From contig CM055748.1 of assembly GCA_029465975.1 (NCBI GenBank), forward strand, positions 13,470,150 through 13,534,149: a stretch of DNA of 64,000 nucleotides, read 5' to 3'. The notes under the pieces were generated by a model. It made no database searches and was not told the origin of the DNA. It worked only from the letters and a program-made list of their open reading frames with translations. Every line of letters starts with the position of its first letter. The first letter of the stretch is position 1. This DNA comes from Dallia pectoralis (Eukaryota; Chordata; Actinopteri; Esociformes; Umbridae). The position numbers were made by a program, and so were the translations under genes. Positions 33,738-44,540 of the stretch are shown here, piece by piece.

Positions 33738-34107
33738 AGCCTTGATTCAGCCTAGCCCTATTGTAACCCAGTGTATAGTACCTTCACTACAATTCTGCCT
33801 AGCCCTATTGTAACCCAGTATATAGTACCTTCACTAGACTACGATTCTGCCTAGCCCTATTGTGACCCAGTATATAGTACCTTCACTACGATTCTGCCTA
33901 GCCCTATTGTAACCCAGTGTATAGTACCTTCACTAGACTACGATTCTGCCTAGCCCTATTGTGACCCAGTGTATAGTACATTCACTACGATTCTGCCTTG
34001 CCCTATTGTGACCCAGTATTTAGTACCTTCACTACGATTCAGCCTAGCCCTATTGTAACCCAGTGTATAGTACCTTCACTAGACTACGATTCTGCCTAGC
34101 CCTATTG
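33738..34107. repeat. 47-bp minisatellite, left part
   Basis: About eight copies of a 47-bp unit (GATTCTGCCTAGCCCTATTG plus TGACCCAGTATATAGTACC plus TTCACTAC), some with an extra AGACT. The array continues at 36077 after a LINE insertion. Confidence 0.95.
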
Positions 34108-36076
34108 TCTCATCTCATCTCATCTTCAACCGCTTATCCGGGGTCGGGTCGCGGTGGTAGCAGCTCTAGCAGGGGACCCCAAACTTCCCTTTCCCGGGCA
34201 ACATTAGCCAGCTCTGGCTGGGGAATCCCGAGGCGTTCCCAGGCCAGTGTGGAGATATAATCTCTCCACCTAGTCCTGGGTCTTCCCGAGGTCTCCTCCC
34301 AGCTGGACGTGCCTGGAACACCTCTCTAGGAGGCGCCCAGGTGGCATTCGTACAAGATGCCCGAACCACCTCAACTGGCTCCTTTCTATGCAAAGGAGCA
34401 GCGGCTCTAGCCCGAGTTCCTCTCGGATGACTGAGCTTCTCACCCTATCCTTAAGGGAGAGGCCAGCCACCTTCTGAGAAAACCCATTTCGGCCGCTTGT
34501 ACCCGCGATCTCGGGGTACTCTGTATGAAAGAACATGGGTGTCTTTGTTTGTATGACGAAACATCATCTTAGCTCTCTGACCATGTCATTTGAGTTAGAC
34601 ATGATTATGCTATGTCAATTTGCGGAAGCTTTGCCGCTCAAGTTATTAACGAGCGTGGTGACGAATGGCTGCAAAAGGGATCCGGAGACTTGTGGAATGT
34701 CAAGGCACTATTTCCATGCTAACTTGTGTGATTTTATTAAAATGCTTCTGGAAACCGTTCGGCACCTCAGAAGGGGAAACGGGAACCATCCAAGCTGTGT
34801 ACAGTAAGGATGGGACACTGTTGACCTCAACTGATGATGTGATCGGGCGCTGGAAAGAGCATTTTGAGGAGCTCCTGAATCCGATCTACACGCCCTCTAG
34901 TATAGAGGCAGAGCTGGAGGCTGATGGAGGGTCATCGTCAGTTTCCTGGGGGAAGTCGCTGAGGTAGTCAAACAACTCCACAGTGTCAAAGCCCCAGGGA
35001 CTGATGAGATTCGTCCAGAAATGCTAAAAGCTTTGGGTGGGGAAGGGCTGTCTTGGTTGACACGCCTCTTCAACATTGCATGGAAGTCTGGGACAGTGCC
35101 AGAGGAGTGGCAGACCGGGGTGGTGGTTCCCCTCTTCAAAAAGGGGGACCAGAGAGTGTGTGCCAATTACAGAGGTATCACACTCCCTCAGCCTCCCTGG
35201 TAAAGTGTACTCCAAAGTGCTGGAAAGGAGGGTTCGGCCAATAGTCGAACCTCAGATTGAAGAGGAACAATGCGGTTTTCGTCCCCTGGCCGGGGAACCA
35301 CGGACCAGCTCTTTACTCTCGCAAGGATCCTGGAGGGGGCCTGGGAGTATGCCCATCCAGTCTACATGTGTTTTGTGGATCTGGAGAAGGCGTATGACCG
35401 GGTACCCTGGGATCTTTGTGGGAGGTGCTGCGGGAGTATGGGGTGAGGGGGTCTCTTCTCAGGGCCATCCAATCTTGTACGCTCAAAGCATGAGCTGTGT
35501 CCGTGTCCTCGGCAGTAAGTCGGATTCGTTCCCGGTGGGGGTTGGCCTCCGCCAGGGCTGCGCTTTGTCACCAATCCTGTTTGTAAAATTCATGGACAGG
35601 ATATCAAGGCGTAGTCATGGGGGAAGGGGTTCCCGTTCGGTGGGCTGATGGTCACATCACTGCTTTTTGCGGATGATGTGGTCCTGATGGCCTCATCGGT
35701 CGGTGACCTTCAGCACTCACTGGATCGGTTCGCAGCCGAGTGTGAAGCGGCTGGGATGAGGGTTAGCACCTCTAAATCTGAGGCCATGACTCTCAGCAGG
35801 AAACCGGTGGAGTGCCTACTCCGGGTAGGGAATGAGTCCTTACTCCAATGGAGCAGGGAGATTGGTCGGAGGATCGGAGCAGCGGGGCGGTGTTGCATTC
35901 GCTTCACCGCACCGTTAGACGAAAAGAGAGCTGAGCCGAAAGGCAAAGCTCTCGATCTACCGGTCAATCTTTGTTCCTACCCTCACCTATGGTCATGAAA
36001 GCAGGGTCATGACCGAAAGAACGAGATCGCGGGTACAAGCGGCCGAAATGGGTTTTCTCAGAAAGGTGGCTGGCCA
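34108..36076 (-). mobile_element. LINE with 5' inversion inside minisatellite
   Basis: The 3' part (34512 down to 34108, minus strand) encodes the end of the ORF (RVRSSVIREELGLEPLLLC, RSQLRWFGHLVRMPPGRL) and ends at a CATCT-type tail. The adjoining 5' part is inverted, reading on the + strand to 36076: FWKPFGTSEGETGT, DDVIGRWKEHFEELLNP, LTRLFNIAWKSGTVPEEWQT, VPLFKKGDQRVCANYRGI, the catalytic LLFADDVVLMASS (35655-35695) and MRVSTSKSEAMTLSRK. A 51-bp sequence at the inversion point occurs in both parts (34462-34512 and 36023-36074, inverted). Several frameshifts are present. The clade is uncertain. Confidence 0.82.
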
Positions 36077-37170
36077 CTGCCTTAGCCCTATTGTGACCCA
36101 GTATATAGTACCTTCACTACGATTCTGCCTAGCCCTATTGTAACCCAGTATATAGTACCTTCACTAGACTACGATTCTGCATAGCCCTATTGTGACCCAG
36201 TGTATAGTACCTTCACTATGATTCTGCCTAGCCCTATTGTGACCCAGTGTATAGTACCTTCACTATGATTCTGCCTAGCCCTATTGTGACCCAGTATATA
36301 GTACCTTCACTATGATTCTGCCTAGCCCTATTGTGACCCAGTGTATAGTACCTTCACTACGATTCTGCCTAGCCCTATTGTGACCCAGTGTATAGTACCT
36401 TCACTATGATTCTGCCTAGCCCTATTGTAACCCAGTGTATAGTACCTTCACTACGATTCTGCCTAGCCCTATTGTAACCCAGTGTATAGTACCTTCACTA
36501 CGATTCTGCCTAGCCCTATTGTAACCCAGTATATAGTACCTTCACTACGATTCTGCCTAGCCCTATTGTGACCCAGTGTATAGTACCTTCACTATGATTC
36601 TGCCTAGCCCTATTGTAACCCAGTATATAGTACCTTCACTACGATTCTGCCTAGCCCTATTGTAACCCAGTGTATAGTACCTTCACTATGATTCTGCCTA
36701 GCCCTATTGTGACCCAGTATATAGTACCTTCACTATGATTCTGCCTAGCCCTATTGTGACCCAGTATATAGTACCTTCACTATGATTCTGCCTAGCCCTA
36801 TTGTGACCCAGTATATAGTACCTTCACTATGATTCTGCCTAGCCCAATTGTGACCCAGTATATAGTACCTTCACTATGATTCTGCCTAGCCCTATTGTGA
36901 CCCAGTATATAGTACCTTCACTAGACTACCTTTCTGCCTAGCCCTATTGTAACCCAGTGTATAGTACCTTCACTACGATTCTGCCTAGCCCTATTGTGAC
37001 CCAGTGTATAGTACATTCACTACGATTCTGCCTAGCCCTATTGTAACCCAGTGTATAGTACCTTCACTATGATTCTGCCTAGCCCTATTGTAACCCAGTG
37101 TATAGTACATTCACTACGATTCTGCCTAGCCCTATTGTGACCCAGTATATAGTACCTTCACTATGATTCT
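36077..37170. repeat. 47-bp minisatellite, right part
   Basis: About 23 more copies of the unit found at 33738-34107, differing at GTGACC/GTAACC, CAGTATA/CAGTGTA and CACTAT/CACTAC. The two halves were one array before the LINE insertion. Confidence 0.95.
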
Positions 37171-37740
37171 GCCTAGACCTCTGTGAACTGTATAGACTGC
37201 CCTGCACCGACTACGAGTTTGACCTTTTCCCTGCCTGTACTGTATCTTCGATCAATTCAATTATTAAGCGCTCTGTGCTTGGATTCATCCCAGTCCTCAG
37301 CGTATTCATTATATATTTAGAACAAACATTTGAAGACATTTTTAGACGAACACAAAAGAGCGCAAAATGAGCAAAAACACACAACACGAACAGTAGGCAT
37401 AGTAGGCTTATATACTGGGTAAATATAGAATATGTAATATGTATCTGAATTGTGCAATGATGTCCACTGTGGGGAAGGGGGGGGCTAAGGCCTGTCTAGT
37501 AGAAGAGGCATATTACTTAGATTCTCCGCCGTGGGAAGAAGCTGTTCTTGTGGCAGGATGTTTTGGTCTAACCGTCTGAATATCATCATAGACGTTGGCA
37601 GTTAGTACTTTTTTAGCTGCCGCGGGCAGTACAGTCTATGTTGTGCTTTCTTAGTGAGAGAGGTGATGTTCAGCTCCCACTTGAGGTCCTGGGCGATGGT
37701 GTTGCCCAGGAAGTAAAAGGACTCCACTATGTTGACGGAG
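37171..37740. other. Spacer with probable old repeat
   Basis: No gene. About 37530-37740 (GAAGCTGTTCTTGTGGCAGG to GTGTTGCCCAGGAAGTAAAA) resembles a dispersed repeat widespread in fish, but the family cannot be fixed. Confidence 0.35.
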
Positions 37741-37749
37741 GAGGCCTCC

Positions 37750-37750
37750 A

Positions 37751-37781
<31 letters not shown>

Positions 37782-37861
37782 TTTGTGTTTGTGTGTGTGA
37801 GAGAGTGTGTGTTTGTTTGTGTGTGTGTGTGTGAGAGAGTGTGTGTTTGTTTGTGTGTGTT

Positions 37862-37893
<32 letters not shown>

Positions 37894-38101
37894 AGAGTGT
37901 GTGTGTGAGAGTCTGTGTGAGTGTGAGTGTGTGTGAGAGTGTGTGAGAGCGTGTGTGTGTATGTGTGTGTGTGTGTGAGTGTTTGTGAGAGTGTGTGAGA
38001 GTGTGTGTGTGTGTGATTGTGTGTGTGAGTGAGTCTGTGTGTGTGATTGTGTGTGTGTGAGAGTGTGTGTGTGTGTGTGAGAGAGAGTGTGTGTGTGTGT
38101 T
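37750..38101. repeat. (GT)n/(GAGT)n microsatellite
   Basis: About 350 bp of GT dinucleotides mixed with GAGA and GTTT variants. It gives false ORFs on both strands. Confidence 0.97.
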
Positions 38102-41100
38102 ATCCCCCACAGGAATTAGCGATCAAAGTAGTGGTCCTTCGCTGTGAAGTAATGAACTGAAATAGCCCTAATGAGCAGAGTGAGGATCGTCTAACAACCC
38201 AGCAGCTAAAATAAGACCTGAAAATCCCCAACTATTGTTCCACTGGAATGACTTCTACAACATGAATGACTTTTACACTGAAGCCAATGGGGGGGCAGAC
38301 GCCTGGGGGGCAATTAACAGGAGTGGATGTCAGCACGGAGATCTGGATCATGTCCCGAATAGAATGCTATTCCCCTTATAGTGCACTTATTTACTTGATA
38401 GGAATTTAGGCGGCTGCTGCAATGCTACAGCTATCAACAAGTAATATAAGAAAGAAAAACACAAAAACACAAGCTAAGAATATACAAACTCATCACATAA
38501 AAGATATATAACACACGTGTTTTACACATCACCACCGACTACAGACATACAGTACAGTCTGTGCCAAGGACAACAGACACATCTCTCGTTGTTACATTGA
38601 CCACACTATATCAATACCGGCCCATTAATGAACAACACTGACCAACTCACATTTATATGACAATTGAAATATCACGTGCTTCATTAACAAAAGCGGTAGA
38701 CTAACAGTAAACTGCTGACAGGCCCTCGGCCCAAAATGCTCATCTAAAACAGTTAAAGAATGAAGTATGATAATAACAAAAAAAATATAAAATGTAAGAA
38801 AATATAAAGAAGCGATAACAAATATGGATGTGAGCTTGGCTACAGGAGAAGTTTTTTCTGCAGAAATAAATAACTTTAGTACATTTCTGTAAGTACTACA
38901 GAAACCTCTTTCTCTACAGCCTTTGTGTGCAAACCAGCACAGAACCTTTGACTGCTCCAACATTGTGAAATACAATACAGTTAATTCTTTAATCTCCATC
39001 TCTTTTCATCCTATCTATTTTTATCCTTCTGGCCTGGTGCTTTGCTCGGCGGTCAACTGCTTTTGAAGTTTTCAATTGTGCTCAAACACACAGGCATGAA
39101 GCAGCTTGGTGGGCAATATAAGTAATAAAACACCCATCTACCATACCAAAAGTATTTCATTTTGATTAAAATAATTGCTTAAATGTTTATCGTTTTGCCT
39201 GACGACTTCAAGAAATCAAGCTGGTTGCGTAACTCATTTGGATCTGCCTTTAGCCAAAAGCTAATCTGATCCCATCTTCTTTTATTTGCATTCTTCATGT
39301 CAATGTTGAAATATAGTAAAGATTGATGTGTCATATAAAAGTGCTTTCATGATCACCATTTGGCACAGACAGAAAATGACTCCCTACTCCTCAGAGCCTG
39401 ACCCCCTCTGGGTTCCTTCCTTGTCCCACACCTACAGAAGACTATTTACTAGTCGCTGTGGGTACATTTATTGTTGTTACTTGACTTTGGACTTTTGGTT
39501 TGCCATAGTCCAGAAACACACTGTCTGAAACTCATCATCAACCCTAAGAACCAGTGACTCAAAAGGCACTTTTCCAAATGAGATCCGTATCCAGTGACAG
39601 CTCTTTCACCGATGACAAACTCTCTCAGCTTATTCTAAACTCTAGTGACAATTATAAAACCAACAGAACAACAGAGGAAAACATAAACACTGTAAATGAT
39701 GCTTAAAAAGGTGCTTACTGTAGCGACTAACAGGTCTAACAGCAAAAACTCTCAAGAATCACAAGAACGCAATGGAATGTGAACGGTTAGACAGGACAAG
39801 ACCATGAAATGAGTTCAGGGATGCGTTCATAGAAGACAGTAAATCGGGAAACACGGTGTGGAGACATTGGATCTTTAGCTCACCATGATACTAATGCAAA
39901 ATATAAAAAGATGTGAGCATAAGGCAATGGGGTATATAACAGTGAGTATATATTATACATTAATCACTCATTATTACATTAGTACTAACCTATTTAACAT
40001 ATTTACATTTCCAGTGTATGCCTCTGCAGTAGGGCTTTCAATGCCATATTGAGCATCTCTATCGTTACCAGGTTACTGTTGGAAAGCGGCTTGATGTGTC
40101 TGCCTGAGAACAACGACCAGTGGGATGGAGTTCAGCCATAATCTAGCCTGCTTTCTTGCCCTGGTCATGTAAAACTTGAATGGAAGGCAGCTGACATCAG
40201 ATTACCCTTTCAGAACCAGATGGTGGTGTAGGAGAGGATAATGGAGTCTAGGATTTCACGATTGAGCCGGGACGACCACACCACAACGTTGCCCCTAATG
40301 AGTGTGGGGCATATTGGTCATTAGTTATATGAATAGTTTAGCCAAACAAACACTTGAGCAAAATGCTCCAAATCTTCTAAATATAGTAAATTAATTTGAA
40401 CACATTACATTAAAAGAAGAAAAAAGATATATAGGCTCAATCAGTACCTTATTTCTAGTATTGAATCACTGAATAACTACAGGTTATACCCATGCACATA
40501 TCACTAAAATGAAACTGAATAGTTAACGTGTGTCTTTTTCTAACCACCTGGTTCTTCCCAGCATCCACTGGGCTAATGAGCTCATTTAGATGAGCCGAAG
40601 GTATCAGAATGATAATTCCCTTTGTCTAATTGACCTCTTGAGCTGCCAGCTGAAGGGTGTTAAGAAAGAGAGAGAGACAGAGACATGACCAGTGTGTCAT
40701 GGGTAATAGAGTGGTGCCAGGAGCAGGTGAAACAATCACTGTAGGGGTTTATCATCTCTGTTAAACTAACGGTCACTCCTCCAAACACGGGAAATAATAA
40801 AGAGCACTTAACAGCGTCAAACAGAATCAGAGACAAACGAAACCAGAGCGTCTCACAATAATATACATGCAAATAGGAGCTGTCTAAATAGAGCATTAAC
40901 ATACAACATGTAACATGGATATATACACAGTATATGAGGGGATGGGAACCAGGTGTTTACGTAACAAGACAGGACGAGACAAACATATGGAATGTGAAAT
41001 GATGGAACGCTATGGCTAGATGGCCAGCCACCGAAGTCTGCCGAAGATGTTGATATCACAGCTTCAGAGGGAGTTGTGACACAGTGTCAGTAGACAGAGG

Positions 41101-41313
41101 TTCTGACAAGGGAAGAGTGGATGGAAAAGAGAGATGAAGGGCGTTTAGAGGCACCCTGACTCTGGCATGTCAGCTGTCAAAGCAGAAAGCTCCGTTTTTT
41201 TCTGCTTAAAAAACACACTGGATGATGAGAAAGATGGCCAGAGGGATTGGAGAGTGGCAGATTGACAATATTATTGCATGGTTCTTAGAGCTGTTGCAGA
41301 AGTGTATATACAG

Positions 41314-41350
<37 letters not shown>

Positions 41351-41860
41351 GATAGATAAATCATGTCTGTCTGCTCAAAAGTGATGTAAACTTTAGAGTA
41401 TAGGTTGTTGACAACAGGGTATTATCCATTGGCATGGCAACTCAACATCATTTCCTGTGCCCACATAGGTTTCTTTGGTGTGATCTGACCCTATCTGACA
41501 AGATATTAAAACAGTTAATTTTTTCTCCACAACTGATACTTGTGGCCAGCATCAGCCCAAATGAGGGCAAAGATGTGTTTTTCTAACCCATTATCAGCTT
41601 TTGATAATCTGATGGGTTAGAGATTATCTAATTGTTGATTATGTTTTATTTGATTAGCACGCCTCATCCTGTCAACACAAGTATCCAATGGAAGTAGTCG
41701 TAGGCTTAAATGTGTAATTATAGTTCAGTAGGAAAATGTATCCATCCAATATATTCATGTCTGACATTTATTACAGACAGCTGCCTACTCTACTCTGCCT
41801 CTCAGCTCTGTAGTAGGCTCAATTCAAGGCAATGCAAAGCTATGTATTTAAAAAAATGTT
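38102..41860. other. Gene-poor spacer
   Basis: No supportable gene in 3.7 kb. A dispersed-repeat copy (about 40895-41075, ending GCTTCAGAGGGAGTTGTGAC) resembles 62290-62712. A short TATA/CA microsatellite lies at 41308-41350. The rest is unrecognised. Confidence 0.4.
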
Positions 41861-41861
41861 T

Positions 41862-42835
41862 TACCTTTATTTAACCAGGTAGGTCCATTGAGAACAAACT
41901 GTTATTTGCAACGCAACCAGGCCAGAATAAAGCAAAAAACGTATGAGACAACATACAGTTACACAAAAAATACACAGAATACAAGAGTGCAAATACCAGT
42001 GGGATTCTACATGGAAATATAGAATCAAGTGGAGAGTCAATATTCAGTTAATACAGGATGGGGTATAAGTAGGTCAATTGAGCAGCATCGATATTTCTAT
42101 AACAACTATACAAATACAAAAGAGAGCCAATCTACCGAATAAAATGTGTAAAAGTGTCTAGCAGGTAGGTCATTAGTGTCCACAAATTGTATGAGGTATG
42201 ATGGTGGGAGAAAGAGCATTAGATCACTTTTCAGTCAATGACACATATTACATATCACTTGTTTTGGATGATTAACCTGGGCTAGACACATTGGGTAGCT
42301 GATTTACAATCAGAACTACAGTATCTCACAATAGTAAGTACACCCCTCACATTTTTGCAAAATATATTATTATATCTTTTCATGTGACAACACTGAAGAA
42401 ATGCCATTTTGCTACAATGTAAAGTAGCTTGTGTACAAATGCGAGGGGTGTACTCACTTGTGAGATACTGTAGGCCGATTGAGAACAAATTCTCCTTTGC
42501 AACGGCAACCTGGTCAAGATAAAGCGAAAAGATGTTCAGGAAAACATACATTTACACAATAAATACACAGAACACAAGAGTGCGAATAGCATTGGACACA
42601 TTAAGGCAATACAGGGTTAAGTGGAGAGTCAATATACAGATAATACAGGACGAGGTATATGTAGGTCAGTTAAGCAGCATTGATATGGCAATAACAACTA
42701 TATAAAAATACAAGTGTCTATATACAGAATGTAAAAAGATTCAACTGTAGATTCAGCAGGTAGGTCATTTGTGTGCACAGATTATGACCGTGGTTTTGTG
42801 AGAAAGAGCATTTGAGCATGGCTGAGTAAATGAAA
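41862..42835. repeat. Two direct copies of a 360-bp dispersed repeat
   Basis: Copies at about 41880-42235 and 42474-42835 share GAGAACAAA.T.TT.TTTGCAACG, CAAGAGTGC.AATA, GTGGAGAGTCAATAT and GCAGGTAGGTCATT in the same order and orientation, about 590 bp apart. The first starts with TTTACCTTTATTTAACCAGG, typical of a repeat common in pike- and salmon-like fishes. A Tc1-type MITE lies exactly at the start of the second copy. Confidence 0.75.
42319..42470. mobile_element. Tc1/mariner-type MITE (152 bp)
   Basis: Inverted ends of about 30 bp (CAGTATCTCACAATAGTAAG left; CAGTATCTCACAAGTGAGTA right, read inward) are flanked by TA on both sides (42317-42318, 42471-42472). The interior TCTTTTCATGTGACAACACT and GCTACAATGTAAAGTAG match a Tc1-like element widespread in fish. 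No coding capacity. Confidence 0.9.
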
Positions 42836-44220
42836 TAATAAAAAAAATGGTATGACAGCAGTGCAGGGGAGAAAAATCCACTGTGCAAAAAGGGCATGGC
42901 ATAAGTGAGAAGAAGTAAAGACAGTTAACAGGTACAGTGATGGAACAAGTGTTCAGACAAGAGTCAACTGGTAAAGGTAACTGGTAAAATGAGGGTGTCA
43001 AGTTTAAGGGTCACTGGCGGCTAAAAACTGAAAGGAATGGGGGCCGAATGTTGTGCAGGCTTTCGGGGTGACTTAAGGCAATGTACCTGCTTGAACATAG
43101 ACTGCGGGTGGGTAGATGCTCTTTAAGAAGTGCTGATTAGACAACTTTGAAAATGTTATCATGTCATAGTACGTTTGGCTAGCTGAAACAGGAGCAGTAT
43201 ACCGATGACACGTAGTTTGGTTTGTGTAGTTGCTAGTTAACTCACACAGTACTTCCAAATCACGAAATGTGAAAGACATAAATAACTAAAATACATACAT
43301 TTGTCAATATCATTGCGTGTTTGTGGCTATATAAACCGTATACATTTGTTTAAACATTCAAAATGGATGCGTATTTTCATGGGACAATATTGACTACCTA
43401 CCTCTTCAACATGCAGAATAGAATGGGAAGAGGTAAGGGAGGGGCAGGGGACATTTGGGAGGAAAACCCAATAATACAGGTGTGCTACATTAAATAGGGC
43501 ACTGACACCAACAAATGGGATTCACACTAAAATCTGGCATGATGGGAACCATTATGAATTTGTGTAATTATCTCCATTAACATTTAACACTTGTTACATA
43601 TATACCGCATTTTGCAGGGCAAATGGGAACTTCAACTGAAGGATGCATAGTATCAGTGGATAATCCGTTTGAACTCGTTTTGCCTCTTAGCTCAGGGTCT
43701 TTGGACTCTTAGCTCAGGATCTTCGGCATGCGTTAACAAGACGCACTTACATGCCCAGGATTGTAAAAGTATATATACAACTATATTTCACCACAAGGGG
43801 GAGCTTGAACATGTCGGAAATAAATGTAGCTTGTTACAGGTCTTTATTGTATACTGTTCAATTGCATAGTAACGTTTTATCTATAAAATAAAGTAGCATT
43901 ATCAAATGATGATGTCAATTTTTGTAAAATGCCTAGTCAAAGTATGTTCATAATACTAAGTATGTGTTAGACTTGCCATAAGGAATAATTAATACGTTAT
44001 TACCTACAGCGTTTTTAAACGTGTTGAGGAGTAAGACACCAATTAAGCCTAATTTAGAGTAGTACGTTTTTGTCAATTGTTTAATGGCGACTGAATTTTT
44101 TTTTTTAAAGACACTTTTATTGTTCATAACTGTATTTTCTGTAGAAATATAATACACTAATTTAACCTGCTCCTTCAAATCCACATTTTAGTCTTTCATT
44201 ATTTGACTGACTCATTTTCC
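42836..44220. other. Spacer upstream of frem2
   Basis: No gene or clear repeat recognised; short spurious frames only. Confidence 0.4.
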
Positions 44221-44247
44221 ATCCATTAGAAACTCGCACAACGCGTT

Positions 44248-44335
44248 CCACTTTAATAGCCTTTCCTCCAATCAGTGAATAGTAGGGAGTGCCACTTTAA
44301 TAGCCTTTCCTCCAATCAGTGAACAGTAGGGCGTG
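44248..44335 (+). promoter_or_regulatory. frem2 promoter: duplicated 44-bp CCAAT module
   Basis: Two tandem 44-bp units (44248-44291, 44292-44335), nearly identical, each contain CCACTTTAATAGCCTTTCCT followed by CCAATCA (44268 and 44312). CCAATCA is the consensus for NF-Y binding. They lie 205-290 bp before the frem2 start codon, and no clear TATA box follows. A promoter role is inferred from motif and position. Confidence 0.55.
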
Positions 44336-44403
44336 TCCCTTTCGCTCTCGGCATCGAGTGTGTGAAGTTTATCTCCAACAGAAGCAAGAAGCTGAGAGGC
44401 AGA

Positions 44404-44484
44404 ATGGTGCTCCACACCGCGGCTGCGTGTGAGATATTCATCAACAGTCATGTTATTACCTCATACTTTAGCCATTATTTTTGA
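44404..44484 (+). promoter_or_regulatory. Possible upstream ORF in the frem2 5' leader
   Basis: An ATG at 44404 opens a 26-codon frame (MVLHTAAACEIF...) that ends at TGA 44482-44484, 56 nt before the frem2 ATG. If the transcript starts upstream of it, this could dampen translation of frem2. The transcription start is not visible in the sequence. Confidence 0.3.
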
Positions 44485-44540
44485 ATTTTTCAGTTTTTTT
44501 ATGTGAAAGTTCAGCGCGTCGTCACAGTGTCTGTCTCCAA

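Noticed and set aside
37638..38110. Val/Cys-rich and Thr/His-rich ORFs
   Set aside because: (GT)n microsatellite translation.
38625..38999. Minus-strand 124-residue ORF with hydrophobic segment
   Set aside because: AT-rich sequence, with no homologous motif, splice context or codon bias suggesting a gene.
44481..44540. Upstream extension of the FREM2 frame
   Set aside because: It would need a TTG start, and a good signal peptide begins at the ATG 44541.
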